Positions 18,875 to 28,169 of a stretch of DNA of 64,000 nt are shown in pieces. The translations under genes and the position numbers were made by a program. The notes beneath the pieces were generated by a model. The model ran no database searches. It saw nothing but the letters and a program-made list of their open reading frames with translations, and was not told where the DNA came from. This DNA is from Flavobacterium celericrescens (GTDB taxonomy: Bacteria > Bacteroidota > Bacteroidia > Flavobacteriales > Flavobacteriaceae). Each line of letters opens with the position of its first letter. Within the stretch, counting starts at the first letter, position 1. The stretch covers positions 1-64,000 of the forward strand of contig NZ_JAAJBV010000008.1 in NCBI RefSeq assembly GCF_011392075.1. Direction: 5' to 3'.

Positions 18875-20503
18875 TTACACCTGAATTACACCTAAATTAA
18901 AAGTTTTTTCAATAGGAGCGTGGTTTGCGGCTTCAATGCCTATTGAAATCCAATTTCTGGTTTCTAATGGGTCAATAATCGCATCTGTCCATAATCTCGA
19001 AGCAGCATAATATGGAGAAACTTGTTCGTCGTATCGTGCTTTTATTTTATCAAATAACGCTGCCTCTTTAGCTTCATCAATAACTTCACCTTTTGCTTTT
19101 AATGAAGACGCTTCAATTTGTGCTAATACTTTTGCCGCTTGTGTTCCGCCCATTACAGCTAATTCAGCACTTGGCCATGCAAATATTAGTCTTGGGTCGT
19201 AAGCTTTTCCACACATTGCATAATTTCCTGCACCATAAGAATTACCAACAATTACCGTGAATTTTGGGACTACTGAATTTGCCATTGCATTTACCATTTT
19301 AGCACCATCTTTAATAATTCCTCCATGTTCAGATTTTGAACCAACCATAAAACCAGTAACATCTTGTATAAAAACCAAAGGAATTTTCTTTTGGTTACAA
19401 TTAGCAATAAAACGCGTTGCTTTATCTGCAGAATCAGAATAAATGGCGCCACCAAATTGCATTTCACCTTTAGCCGTTTTTACAATTTTTCGTTGGTTTG
19501 CTACAATTCCTACTGCCCAACCATCTATTCGAGCGTAGGCAGTAATTAGTGTTTTTCCATAATCACCTTTGTATTCATCAAATTCTGAATTATCAACCAA
19601 ACGTTTGATTATTTCATACATGTCATATTGATCGGCACGTGATTTGGGTAAAATACCATAAATATCTTTTGGCTCGAGAGTAGGCTTTTCAGCTTTTACA
19701 CGATTGTATCCCGCTTTGTCAAAATCTCCAATTTTGCCTACAATATTTTTAATTCTATCTAAAGCGTCTTTATCATCTTTAGCTTTATAATCTGTAACAC
19801 CCGAAATTTCACAATGTGTTGTTGCTCCTCCGAGTGTTTCATTATCAATTGTTTCTCCAATGGCAGCTTTTACTAAATAACTTCCAGCTAAGAAAATACT
19901 TCCAGTTTTGTCTACAATCATGGCTTCATCGCTCATAATAGGTAAATAAGCACCACCTGCAACACAACTTCCCATTACAGCGGCAATTTGTGTGATTCCC
20001 ATGCTACTCATGTGTGCATTATTTCTAAAAATACGACCAAAATGTTCTTTATCAGGAAAAATTTCATCTTGCATTGGTAAATATACACCAGCAGAATCTA
20101 CTAAATAAATAATAGGTAATCTATTTTCCATTGCAATCTCTTGCGCACGAAGGTTCTTTTTTCCTGTTATTGGAAACCAAGCACCTGCTTTTACAGTTGC
20201 ATCATTTGCAACCACAATACATTGTTTTCCTGAAATGAAACCAATTTTAACAACCACACCACCAGATGGACATCCACCATGCTCTTTATACATTCCATCA
20301 CCTACAAAAGCACCAATTTCGATACTTTTTGATTTTTCATCTAATAGATAGTCAATACGTTCACGAGCAGTCATTTTACCTTCTGCATGCAGTTTTTCAA
20401 TTCTTTTTTCTCCACCGCCTAATTTAACTTGGGCAAATTTTTTGTTTAAATCAGAGAGTAAAAGCTTGTTATAATCTTCGTTTTTATTGAAATTAATGTC
20501 CAT
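18875..20503 (-). CDS. Acyl-CoA carboxylase carboxyltransferase (beta) subunit
   Basis: 542 residues with two crotonase-like halves. The motifs LPMQDEIFPD, HFGRIF and MGSCVAGGAYLP most resemble methylcrotonyl-CoA carboxylase beta, although propionyl-CoA carboxylase beta is close. It moves the carboxyl group from biotin to the acyl-CoA, in leucine or odd-chain acid breakdown. The biotin-carboxylase/biotin-carrier partner is not in the window, so it must be encoded elsewhere. A small membrane protein follows in the same transcript. Confidence 0.88.
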   Translation of the reverse strand: MDINFNKNEDYNKLLLSDLNKKFAQVKLGGGEKRIEKLHAEGKMTARERIDYLLDEKSKSIEIGAFVGDGMYKEHGGCPSGGVVVKIGFISGKQCIVVANDATVKAGAWFPITGKKNLRAQEIAMENRLPIIYLVDSAGVYLPMQDEIFPDKEHFGRIFRNNAHMSSMGITQIAAVMGSCVAGGAYLPIMSDEAMIVDKTGSIFLAGSYLVKAAIGETIDNETLGGATTHCEISGVTDYKAKDDKDALDRIKNIVGKIGDFDKAGYNRVKAEKPTLEPKDIYGILPKSRADQYDMYEIIKRLVDNSEFDEYKGDYGKTLITAYARIDGWAVGIVANQRKIVKTAKGEMQFGGAIYSDSADKATRFIANCNQKKIPLVFIQDVTGFMVGSKSEHGGIIKDGAKMVNAMANSVVPKFTVIVGNSYGAGNYAMCGKAYDPRLIFAWPSAELAVMGGTQAAKVLAQIEASSLKAKGEVIDEAKEAALFDKIKARYDEQVSPYYAASRLWTDAIIDPLETRNWISIGIEAANHAPIEKTFNLGVIQV

Positions 20504-20631
20504 TTGGGTTTTGTTGTTTTATTGGATGGTAAAAATAAGAAAACGTTATCGAAAAAATATAATATTTTTAAATCTTAAATTTAATAACTTCTTATTATTG
20601 TTAAGTTAATGATAATTTAACATTGAGAAAT

Positions 20632-20639
20632 TACTTTTG
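20632..20639 (+). promoter_or_regulatory. Candidate -7 box for the phosphate uptake pair
   Basis: TACTTTTG, 23 bp before the DUF47 gene. The -33 position does not match TTTG. Confidence 0.4.
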
Positions 20640-20662
20640 CACTGAATTTAAACACAAATAAA

Positions 20663-21304
20663 ATGTCATTAAACAATATTTTTCAGTTTTTTGTTCCGAA
20701 AGATAAAAAGTTCTTTCCACTTTTCGAACAAGCTTCGGCAAATTTAATTTTATTAGCAGAAACCTTACATGAAGCAGTGAATGCTCCAAAAGGTGAAAGA
20801 GAAAACTACTTTAAAAAAATTGACGAATTAGAAGCTAATATTGAAGAAATTACTCACAAAACAAACATTGAATTGAGTAAAAATTTTATTACTCCATTTG
20901 ATAGAGAGGACATTCACGCATTGATTAAATCAATGGACAATGTTGCAGATTTTATGCAAGGAGCTACAAGTAGAATGCGTTTATATCAAGTAGAGAAAAT
21001 CACAAAATCGATTAGAAAATTAACAGAAATTAATTTAGAAGCTTGTCAATTAATTGGTGTTGGTATCAAAGAATTAAAAGATATGAACCACAAAGCTATT
21101 AAAGATGCTTGTAAAAGAATCAATAAATTAGAAAGTAAAGCTGATGTAGTTTTTGATAAAGCTGTAGCTGATATTTTTGAAAACGAAAGCGATGCTAAAA
21201 ACATTATCAAATACAAAGAAGTATTGTCTGCCTTAGAATCTGCTTCAGATAAATGTAAAAGTGTTTCTAACGTAATGGAACAAATTTCTGTAAAACATTC
21301 ATAA
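20663..21304 (+). CDS. DUF47 family PhoU-like protein
   Basis: 213 residues, all-helical, with PhoU-like pattern (ELEANIEEITHKTNIELSKNFITPFDREDIHAL). DUF47 proteins are usually encoded directly before PiT phosphate transporters and probably regulate or gate them. That order is seen here, with a 24-bp spacer to the PiT gene, so both form one operon. Metal-binding EDI and Asp positions typical of PhoU are retained. Cytoplasmic, membrane-associated by inference. Confidence 0.9.
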   Translation: MSLNNIFQFFVPKDKKFFPLFEQASANLILLAETLHEAVNAPKGERENYFKKIDELEANIEEITHKTNIELSKNFITPFDREDIHALIKSMDNVADFMQGATSRMRLYQVEKITKSIRKLTEINLEACQLIGVGIKELKDMNHKAIKDACKRINKLESKADVVFDKAVADIFENESDAKNIIKYKEVLSALESASDKCKSVSNVMEQISVKHS

Positions 21305-21328
21305 TAGTTTAATTTTAAAAAACCCATT

Positions 21329-22660
21329 ATGGATTTTACATTATTAATTATAATCATATTTTTAGCCTTAGTTTTTGATTACATCAATGGTTTTCATGAT
21401 GCCGCAAATTCGATTGCTACAATTGTTGCTACAAAAGTATTAACGCCATTTCAAGCGGTACTTTGGGCTGCATTCTTTAATTTCTTAGCTTATTGGGTAT
21501 TTGGTTTTGGTGTTGCAGATACAGTTGCTAAAACAGCTCATACAAGCAGTATTGATTTAACAACAATTTTAGCGGGAGTTATTGCTGCTATCATTTGGAA
21601 TATTATCACTTGGTTAAAAGGAATTCCATCGTCATCATCTCATACACTTATTGGAGGTTTTGCTGGTGCTGCAATTGCTCATGGTTTATCAAGTGTTACA
21701 GATCCTGAGCATGCAGGTTTTAAAATTGTAAACTGGTTCAAAGCCGCTAAAGAAGGTGAATTATTGCCTTCAGGTGTAGTAATTGTAATTTTATTTATTG
21801 TATTTGCGCCATTGTTAGGGATGATAATTTCTTACTGTATTTCTCTTTGGTTGATGTATTCTTCTAAGAAAAATATTATGCCTAAAGTATTTACGGTTGC
21901 ATTGATGTTATTGGTTGCTTGGTTTTTATATTCAGTTATGATTCCTTTTGAAGAAATCAAAAAACCTAGATTTGAAAGTGAATTTTGGAGTGTTATTACA
22001 GAACCACATAATATTAAATGGTTTTTAGTGGCATTTATTTTCTATAGTTTAGCGGTCTTTAACTTGATTTTTAGTAGTTTATCTACTGCTAAAGCAGAGG
22101 CTGTTTTAAAGAAAATGCAATTATTATCTTCAGCAGCCTTTAGTTTAGGACACGGAGGAAATGACTCGCAAAAAGTTATGGGTATTATTGCTGCAGCTGT
22201 AGCGGTTTATATCAAATCGAATCCAAATATTGATTTATCTGCTGGATGGTTAGACTTAAATGTAGTTTTGCCTTCAGAAAAAGATGGTGTTAAAATTGAC
22301 GGTGTAATGCCAGGTTGGATTCCATTAACTTGTTATACAGTAATTGCTTTGGGAACGTTGAGCGGTGGATGGAAAATTGTTAAAACAATGGGTTCTAAAA
22401 TTACGAAAGTGACTGCTTTTGAAGGTGTTGTAGCAGAATCTGCGGGTGCTTTAACATTATTCACTACTGAACATTTCAAAATTCCAGTATCAACAACACA
22501 TACAATTACAGGTTCAATTATTGGAGTAGGAGTTACTAAAAGAGTTTCAGCTGTTCGTTGGGGAGTAACTGTCAAGTTATTGTGGGCATGGGTTTTAACC
22601 ATACCAGTTTCAGCTATTCTTGCAGCTTTAATATATTTCCTATTGAAAATATTTATATAA
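21329..22660 (+). CDS. PiT family inorganic phosphate transporter
   Basis: 443 residues with about 10 membrane helices and both PiT signature halves: GFHDAANSIATIVAT near the N-terminus with a following SSSHTLIGG, and GHGGNDSQKVMG with PVSTTHTITGSIIGVG in the C-terminal half. It takes up phosphate (as metal phosphate or with a cation) across the inner membrane. The DUF47 gene upstream is its usual partner. Its 3' end overlaps the convergent methyltransferase gene by 8 bp. Confidence 0.93.
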   Translation: MDFTLLIIIIFLALVFDYINGFHDAANSIATIVATKVLTPFQAVLWAAFFNFLAYWVFGFGVADTVAKTAHTSSIDLTTILAGVIAAIIWNIITWLKGIPSSSSHTLIGGFAGAAIAHGLSSVTDPEHAGFKIVNWFKAAKEGELLPSGVVIVILFIVFAPLLGMIISYCISLWLMYSSKKNIMPKVFTVALMLLVAWFLYSVMIPFEEIKKPRFESEFWSVITEPHNIKWFLVAFIFYSLAVFNLIFSSLSTAKAEAVLKKMQLLSSAAFSLGHGGNDSQKVMGIIAAAVAVYIKSNPNIDLSAGWLDLNVVLPSEKDGVKIDGVMPGWIPLTCYTVIALGTLSGGWKIVKTMGSKITKVTAFEGVVAESAGALTLFTTEHFKIPVSTTHTITGSIIGVGVTKRVSAVRWGVTVKLLWAWVLTIPVSAILAALIYFLLKIFI

Positions 22661-23315
22661 TTTTTTGAATAATGAGGAGTTGATTAAACTCTTCAACATT
22701 TACTAAATTTATCACTTTAAATTCACTGCTATTAAATTTTGATTTAAAAGCAGTGAATTTTTTTTCGTAATCATTTAATATCATGAAATTAAATAAGATA
22801 TAACCATTTAATTCAAGTGATTTTTTAATATTATTAATAAATTTTTCTTCGAATAAAAAATCAGGCATATTGCTATCTTCAAATATATCAATGATGATTA
22901 AATTATATTTAACATCATGTTCTTCGATATGTTTTTGGGCATCATCGATAATAATAGTTACATTTTTATATTGATTAAGGCCAAAATACGTATTTGCAAT
23001 CTTTATTACTTCTGCATCGATTTCTACACCCGTAATCGAACCTTTATAGCCAATATCTTCAATTAATGTTTTAATAGCACTTCCGCCTGCTACACCTAGT
23101 AATAGAACAGATTTCATCTCTAAAATAGTTTTATAACCAATTTGTTGAAATCCTTTTCTTAATACTTTTTCTAAACTACCATATGAATAATTCGTATGTT
23201 TTGAATCTAATACAAGCTTACCATTATTCCAGGTAACCTCTAAATTAGAGCTAACAGTTGATTGAGTTTCGTAAATTTTTATAGGCAAAAAATAACTTAA
23301 TAATTGCTTAATCAT
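22653..23315 (-). CDS. Spermidine-synthase-like SAM-binding protein
   Basis: 220 residues with a Rossmann fold: LLLGVAGGSAI, then TGVEIDAEVIKIA and IIDDAQKHI, in the order seen in spermidine synthase-type proteins. It lacks the full polyamine-binding pocket motifs I would want before naming it SpeE. It could be an aminopropyltransferase-like or methyltransferase-like enzyme; an arginine decarboxylase gene lies 6 kb away. It overlaps the convergent PiT gene by 8 bp. Confidence 0.65.
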   Translation of the reverse strand: MIKQLLSYFLPIKIYETQSTVSSNLEVTWNNGKLVLDSKHTNYSYGSLEKVLRKGFQQIGYKTILEMKSVLLLGVAGGSAIKTLIEDIGYKGSITGVEIDAEVIKIANTYFGLNQYKNVTIIIDDAQKHIEEHDVKYNLIIIDIFEDSNMPDFLFEEKFINNIKKSLELNGYILFNFMILNDYEKKFTAFKSKFNSSEFKVINLVNVEEFNQLLIIQKII

Positions 23316-23325
23316 GAAGATTTTA

Positions 23326-23355
23326 TTTGTAATCGTAAATATAATTTTAATTTTG
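23326..23355 (+). promoter_or_regulatory. Bacteroidota-type promoter of the acyltransferase gene
   Basis: TTTG (23326-23329), 18 bp, TAATTTTG (23348-23355), ending 17 bp before the start codon: a full consensus match. Confidence 0.75.
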
Positions 23356-23372
23356 CCTTAAATTCATATCCA

Positions 23373-23933
23373 ATGAAACAAATTTTATACAAATTTATTT
23401 TCTGTACACTATTAGGCTGGAAAGTTGTAGGAACAATTCCTTTTGAACTTAAAAAATGTGTTTTAATTGCAGTTCCGCATACTAGTTGGTGGGATTTTTT
23501 TCTTGGAATTTTTTCTCGAGGTATATTGGATATGGAAATCAATTATGTAGCAAAGAAAGAACTATTTGTTTTCCCTTTTAATTATTTTTTTACATGGACA
23601 GGAGGAACACCTTTGAATCGCCAAAAAAACGAAAATAAAGTTGATACAATTGCTAAAATATTTCAAGAAAAAGAAGTCTTTAGATTAGCAATAGCTCCAG
23701 AAGGAACAAGAAAAAAAGTATCCGAATGGAAAACGGGCTTTTATTATATGGCACTTAAGGCAAACGTACCAATTATACCTGTTGCATTTGATTATGGTAA
23801 AAAGCAAGTTGTTTATCATGCTCCTTTTTATCCAACAGGAAACATTGACGCTGATATTAAAATTTTAGAAGCCTATTATGTTGGTGTAGTGGGAAAAAAA
23901 CCTGAATTAAGCTATATACCTAAGAATAATTAA
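23373..23933 (+). CDS. Lysophospholipid acyltransferase family protein
   Basis: About 186 residues from ATG 23373 (MKQILYKF); the longer frame from 23304 would include the promoter and is rejected. It has the HX4D catalytic motif (HTSWWD) and the APEGTR substrate-binding motif of glycerophosphate acyltransferases. These are inner-membrane enzymes that move acyl chains onto glycerolipids or related acceptors. It is short for PlsC but usual for this subfamily. The acceptor cannot be told from sequence. Confidence 0.85.
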   Translation: MKQILYKFIFCTLLGWKVVGTIPFELKKCVLIAVPHTSWWDFFLGIFSRGILDMEINYVAKKELFVFPFNYFFTWTGGTPLNRQKNENKVDTIAKIFQEKEVFRLAIAPEGTRKKVSEWKTGFYYMALKANVPIIPVAFDYGKKQVVYHAPFYPTGNIDADIKILEAYYVGVVGKKPELSYIPKNN

Positions 23934-24037
23934 CTTGTATATCTTTGTAATTTGAATGTTTAAATTTTTTTTTTTAATTTTTTGAAAACCATTTCATATA
24001 GTTTTTCGTAAATGAGAGAAATTTAAAACTTTCAACA

Positions 24038-25072
24038 ATGAGAAAACTATTTTTACCCTTAGCATTTTTAGCAATTTCATTTGCTTCATGTAATGATGAT
24101 GATTCAATGGTTGCAACAGATCCAGAACCAATTGATACTACTCCAACACCAGCAGTAGAATTGAAATTATTCACATCGAGTAATACTTCTGGAAGCATCT
24201 CTTTTACAGATTTATTGTCACCATCACCAAGCCCAAAAAGCTTTGCAGTAGCTTCAACAGATTCAGATGGAATTTTTTATGATCCATTTAAAGATCAAGT
24301 TATTCAAGCTTCAAGAACAAACAATAGAGTTGAAGCATATTCAGGTTTTAGAAATTCAATCATTGCATCTGCCACTTCATTAAATTTTGCATTTTCTTCT
24401 ACTTCAGATTTTACAAATGCAAGAGAAATTGCAGTTTCTGGAGATAAAGTAGTGGTTACTCAAGACCAAAATGCAGGGAATTCAAACACAAGTAAATTTT
24501 ATGTCTACCAAAGAAATAATGACGGTTTTTCGTTATTAAATACTTATACGGTAGATATTAAATTATGGGGAATTCATTTAGAAGGAAATACTATGTATGC
24601 AATTGCTGATAACACTAGTGATTTGGTAGTATATAACAATTTCTTTGCAAATGCTACTGGAACAATTACTGCTTCAAAAAGAGTTACTATTGAAGGCTTG
24701 GTAAGAACTCACGGAATAACCTATTCAAATCAAGATAATGTAATGGTTCTCTCTGATGTAGGTTTGGCTTCAAGTGCAACAGATGGTGGATTGATAATTA
24801 TTAATAATTTTTCTTCTGTTTTAAATGCTACTGCTAATATGGGAACAATTGCTATGAATAACCAAATTAGAATTTATGGGCCAAATTCATTATTAGGAAA
24901 TCCAGTTGACGTTGCATACGATTTTGTTACAAATGATATTTACGTTGCAGAACGTTTAAATGGTGGTGGACAAGTATTAAAATTTTCTTTTCCAACAACT
25001 AATGGAGATTTTGCACCACAAACAGCTAGAACAGAAGCTGGTGTAACAGCAGTATATTTATTAAGAAGATAA
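24038..25072 (+). CDS. Lipoprotein with beta-propeller-like repeats
   Basis: 344 residues with a lipoprotein signal: lipobox FAS-C at Cys18, followed by NDDD, an acidic start typical of surface-exposed lipoproteins in Bacteroidota. The body has repeating blocks such as REIAVSGDKVVVTQD, GIHLEGNTMYAIAD, ITYSNQDNVMVLSD and DVAYDFVTNDIYVAE, which suggest an NHL/lactonase-like beta-propeller. I do not recognise a specific family or function. It stands alone and has its own terminator. Confidence 0.75.
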   Translation: MRKLFLPLAFLAISFASCNDDDSMVATDPEPIDTTPTPAVELKLFTSSNTSGSISFTDLLSPSPSPKSFAVASTDSDGIFYDPFKDQVIQASRTNNRVEAYSGFRNSIIASATSLNFAFSSTSDFTNAREIAVSGDKVVVTQDQNAGNSNTSKFYVYQRNNDGFSLLNTYTVDIKLWGIHLEGNTMYAIADNTSDLVVYNNFFANATGTITASKRVTIEGLVRTHGITYSNQDNVMVLSDVGLASSATDGGLIIINNFSSVLNATANMGTIAMNNQIRIYGPNSLLGNPVDVAYDFVTNDIYVAERLNGGGQVLKFSFPTTNGDFAPQTARTEAGVTAVYLLRR

Positions 25073-25094
25073 AGTATGTTAGTAATTTAATTTT

Positions 25095-25128
25095 AAAAAA
25101 GCTCTTATAAATTAGAGCTTTTTTTTAT
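25095..25128. terminator. Bidirectional terminator between lipoprotein and XRE genes
   Basis: AAAAAGCTCT and AGAGCTTTTT arms around an 8-nt loop with flanking A and T runs. It overlaps the stop codon region of the XRE gene. Confidence 0.8.
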
Positions 25129-25586
25129 GGAATGTAGTTTTTAAAAGTGCCATCTTGATAAAAAATAACAATACGCTCTATATTATTTGTTGATGATGGA
25201 GGAGTTATTTTATAATCAGAATCTGTGTGCTGTACATTTTTTTCAAAATTTTTATTTGGTACAGCCGAAAATAGATCAGGTGTTTCTAATTCATTTTGAA
25301 TGATTGGCTCTTCAACAACAGGATTATTGGTTGTCTCAATATTTGTAATTTTATCATCTGATTTTGGAAATGTTCCTTTTCCATTTAATATCCAGTACAA
25401 ATCCACTTCTGGAAAAACTTCAATTACTTTGATGATAAAATCAAGACTAGGTTTATTTCTGCCTGAGAGTAGGTGAGACAAACTAGAGCGTTGCACATTA
25501 ATCTTATCCGCAAATGCAGAGGCAGATAGATTGTAATAATCGAGGATTATTTCTAAACGTTTAATAAAGTCATCTATGTTTACCAT
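25125..25586 (-). CDS. XRE-type helix-turn-helix regulator
   Basis: 153 residues. An N-terminal Cro/C1-type HTH occupies about residues 5-60 (SASAFADKINVQRSSLSHLLSGRNKPS), followed by LYWILNGKG, typical of flavobacterial XRE proteins. The C-terminal 80 residues are polar and look disordered, ending in a short IFYQDGTFKNYIP. Seven copies of a TTTACA-N2-3-TGTAAA-like palindrome fill the 300 bp upstream, one of them over its own start codon, so it probably binds them and represses itself and the divergent peptidase gene. Confidence 0.85.
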   Translation of the reverse strand: MVNIDDFIKRLEIILDYYNLSASAFADKINVQRSSLSHLLSGRNKPSLDFIIKVIEVFPEVDLYWILNGKGTFPKSDDKITNIETTNNPVVEEPIIQNELETPDLFSAVPNKNFEKNVQHTDSDYKITPPSSTNNIERIVIFYQDGTFKNYIP

Positions 25587-25874
25587 TGTAAATAAGGTTA
25601 AAAAAGAAACAAATTACAAATGTAAACAAAAATAAATCAATCTACAAGTTTACAAATGTAAAATAGTCTTTTTTAGTTATTTTTTGAATTTAATTAATGA
25701 ATTGTAAAACACTAATAAACAATAATTTATTATATATATTTATTTTTAATCAATTTTGTAAACAGTTTCTGTGTACATTGAGTTTAATTCCGAATTTACA
25801 TGTTTACAAAAGTAATAAATATGCTTCTTTTACATGTTTACAATTGTAAATATAAAGTTGTTTACATTTGTAAC
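25578..25874. promoter_or_regulatory. Operator cluster between XRE regulator and M14 peptidase
   Basis: This AT-rich spacer holds no gene. It carries repeated sites of the form GTTTACAAWTGTAAAY: 25578-25593 (over the regulator start codon), 25613-25627, 25648-25663, half-site 25754-25763, 25802-25815, 25836-25851 (perfect 14-bp palindrome inside) and 25860-25874. Several contain the sequence TACATTTG or its complement, a match to the -7 promoter box, in the direction of each gene. Binding there would block RNA polymerase. The XRE protein is the obvious candidate. Confidence 0.75.
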
Positions 25875-25887
25875 ATAATAAATAAAC

Positions 25888-27042
25888 ATGAATAGTTTAC
25901 AAATAGCAACAGAATATTTAGAGTCTAGTTTGAATGGAAAATACATTCATTTAGAAACTATTTTACCTTTATTAAAATCATTTGAAAGTGTATTTGAAAT
26001 TTCTGAAATAGGAAAATCAGTTCAACAAAGAAGTATATATCAAGTTAAAATTGGTACAGGAAAAACTAAAATTTTGATCTGGTCTCAAATGCACGGTAAT
26101 GAACCAACGACCACAAAAGGATTGTTTGATTTTTTTAATTTCTTAGCGTCAAATTCTATTGAGTCTATTCGAATTAAGAGTCAATATACTTTATTGTGTG
26201 TTCCAATGTTAAATCCAGACGGAGCTTTTGCTTATACTCGTGAAAATGCTAATGCAGTTGATTTAAATAGAGATGCTTTTTCAGCTACACAACCAGAAAT
26301 GAAGCTATTGAAGGCTTTATATGAAGACTTTCGACCAGATTATTGTTATAATCTACATGATCAACGTACTATTTTTGGTACGACTGGACTAAATTTACCA
26401 GCTACAATATCTTTTTTAGCGCCTGCTTTTAATGAGAATAGAGATTATAATGTAGTGCGATTAAAAGCGATTTCGATAATCAATAGAATGAATGATGCTT
26501 TATCGCAATATATTCCTAATCAAATAGGTAGATTTGATGACAGTTATAACGTGAATTGCACTGGTGATTATTTTACAACTCAAAATACACCTACAATTCT
26601 TTTTGAAGCTGGGCATTATCCTAATGATTATATAAGAGAAGAAAGTAGAAAATATATTTTTGTTGCGCTTTTAAGTTCGTTTTTTGATAATTACGAAAAC
26701 GTTGTAGTTGATAACGAATTGCAAAAATATTTGAGAATTCCTCAAAATAATAAATGTTTTTTTGATTTTATTTACAAAAATGTCAAAATTATTGATAATA
26801 GTGTTGAAAAAATAATTAACTTTGCAGCACAATATCAAGAAATTTTAGTTGATGATGAGATTCATTTTGAAGCTATTATTTCTAAAATATCAGATTTAGA
26901 GAATTATTCTGGACATGTTGAATATGATTGTGAATCTTTGCTTTTTTCTTCTGAAGGGAAAAATAATCCAGAAATAGGAGTAAAAGCAACGTTTACATTA
27001 AATAATTTAATCAAATTTAACAACGGTGTGAAAATAATTTAA
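25888..27042 (+). CDS. M14 family zinc carboxypeptidase-like protein
   Basis: 384 residues. Zinc ligands His69 and Glu72 are in QMHGNEPT, the third is His157 in NLHDQR, the substrate Arg128 is in DLNRD and the catalytic Glu240 is in LFEAGHY. There is no signal peptide, so unlike digestive M14 enzymes it should act in the cytoplasm, perhaps on cell-wall peptides or an amidated small molecule (inference). The C-terminal 110 residues form an extra domain without recognised family. Its start lies 14 bp after the last operator of the divergent XRE regulator. Confidence 0.82.
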   Translation: MNSLQIATEYLESSLNGKYIHLETILPLLKSFESVFEISEIGKSVQQRSIYQVKIGTGKTKILIWSQMHGNEPTTTKGLFDFFNFLASNSIESIRIKSQYTLLCVPMLNPDGAFAYTRENANAVDLNRDAFSATQPEMKLLKALYEDFRPDYCYNLHDQRTIFGTTGLNLPATISFLAPAFNENRDYNVVRLKAISIINRMNDALSQYIPNQIGRFDDSYNVNCTGDYFTTQNTPTILFEAGHYPNDYIREESRKYIFVALLSSFFDNYENVVVDNELQKYLRIPQNNKCFFDFIYKNVKIIDNSVEKIINFAAQYQEILVDDEIHFEAIISKISDLENYSGHVEYDCESLLFSSEGKNNPEIGVKATFTLNNLIKFNNGVKII

Positions 27043-27050
27043 TAAATTTG
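27043..27050 (+). promoter_or_regulatory. Candidate -7 box for the second Lrp gene
   Basis: TAAATTTG overlaps the stop codon region of the peptidase gene and lies 49 bp before the Lrp start. Confidence 0.35.
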
Positions 27051-27099
27051 CTTAGGTATTGATAAAAAAACAATAATTTAACATTTATTATAAGCACTT

Positions 27100-27579
27100 A
27101 TGAGTAAGTTTCGTTTAGATGAAGTAGATCATCAAATTTTAGACATGTTAATTGATAACACAAGAGTTCCATTTACAGATATTGCTAAAAAGCTTTTAAT
27201 TTCTGCTGGAACAGTTCATGTTAGAGTAAAAAAAATGGAAGATGCTGGAATCATACAAGGTTCGTCATTGACATTAGATTATGAAAAATTAGGATATTCT
27301 TTTATTGCTTATGTAGGGGTATTTTTGCACAACACTTCTCAGACTAAATTTGTTTTAGAAAGAATAAACCAAATTCCTTTTGTAACAGTTGCTCATGTAA
27401 CTACTGGGAAATTTAATATTTTCTGTAAAATAAGAGCAAAAGATACTAAACACGCTAAAGAAGTTATCTTCATGATTGATGATATTGAAGGTGTTTACAG
27501 AACAGAAACTATGATTTCTTTAGAAGAGAGCATCAATGATAAAAAAAGATTGATGCATACAATTTTTAAAGAACTTTAA
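27100..27579 (+). CDS. Lrp/AsnC family transcriptional regulator
   Basis: 159 residues with an N-terminal HTH (EVDHQILDMLIDNTRVPFTDIAKKL, SAGTVHVRVKKMEDAGII) and a RAM effector domain. It is the widely conserved flavobacterial Lrp type, distinct from the one at 9081. No obvious target is adjacent; the M14 peptidase gene ends 57 bp upstream. A terminator follows. Confidence 0.9.
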   Translation: MSKFRLDEVDHQILDMLIDNTRVPFTDIAKKLLISAGTVHVRVKKMEDAGIIQGSSLTLDYEKLGYSFIAYVGVFLHNTSQTKFVLERINQIPFVTVAHVTTGKFNIFCKIRAKDTKHAKEVIFMIDDIEGVYRTETMISLEESINDKKRLMHTIFKEL

Positions 27580-27584
27580 TATAG

Positions 27585-27611
27585 TAAGCCTCTGAGAAGA
27601 GGCTTTTTTTA
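27585..27611 (+). terminator. Terminator of the Lrp gene
   Basis: AAGCCTCT and AGAGGCTT arms around a GAGA loop, then a T run. Confidence 0.85.
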
Positions 27612-27623
27612 TATCTTTAAAAT

Positions 27624-28133
27624 ATGAAAAATTTACAATCAAATGAATTTGCACCATATTATGCAAATTATATTAAATTAGTAGCTGAGCAAGATATTGT
27701 CAAAGGATTGAATGTTCAAAAAGAAGAATTGATTCATTTTTTTAAATCAATTCCAACTTTTAAGCAAGAGTATAGTTATGCTGAAGGTAAATGGACAATC
27801 AAAGATATATTGTTGCATTTAATTGATGCAGAAAGAGTTTTTGCTTACAGAGCACTTCGCATTGCGAGAAACGACTCAACTGCTTTACCAGGCTTTGAAG
27901 AAGATGATTATGTGATATTTGCTAATGCTAATCAACGCGAATTTGAAAGTCTTTTACAAGAGTATAAATTGGTCAGAGAAGCTACGATTGCATTATTTGA
28001 AAGTTTTAATGAGGAAGCGTTATTAAGATTAGGTATGGCTTCAGATTGTAGTGTTTCAGTAAGAGCAATTGGCTACATTATTCTTGGACATGAATTGCAT
28101 CATAAGAATGTAATATTAGAACGATATTTATAA
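27624..28133 (+). CDS. DinB-like superfamily protein
   Basis: 169 residues, four-helix DinB/DUF664 type. The three metal-ligand His positions are His59 or so in LLHLIDAERVFAYRALR and the paired histidines near the end in LGHELHHKNVI. Members act as metal-dependent thiol transferases or have unknown roles; the substrate here is not known. Cytoplasmic, no signal peptide. Ends at a bidirectional terminator. Confidence 0.82.
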   Translation: MKNLQSNEFAPYYANYIKLVAEQDIVKGLNVQKEELIHFFKSIPTFKQEYSYAEGKWTIKDILLHLIDAERVFAYRALRIARNDSTALPGFEEDDYVIFANANQREFESLLQEYKLVREATIALFESFNEEALLRLGMASDCSVSVRAIGYIILGHELHHKNVILERYL

Positions 28134-28136
28134 AAG

Positions 28137-28166
28137 AAAAGGGAATTCATTTGAATTCCCTTTTTA
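28137..28166. terminator. Bidirectional terminator
   Basis: AAAAGGGAATTCA pairs with TGAATTCCCTTTT; it serves the DinB-like gene on the plus strand and the acidic-protein gene on the minus strand. Confidence 0.85.
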
Positions 28167-28169
28167 TTT

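Noticed and set aside
23304..23372. Longer N-terminus of the acyltransferase
   Set aside because: It includes the TTTG-N18-TAATTTTG promoter; the ATG at 23373 fits the family.
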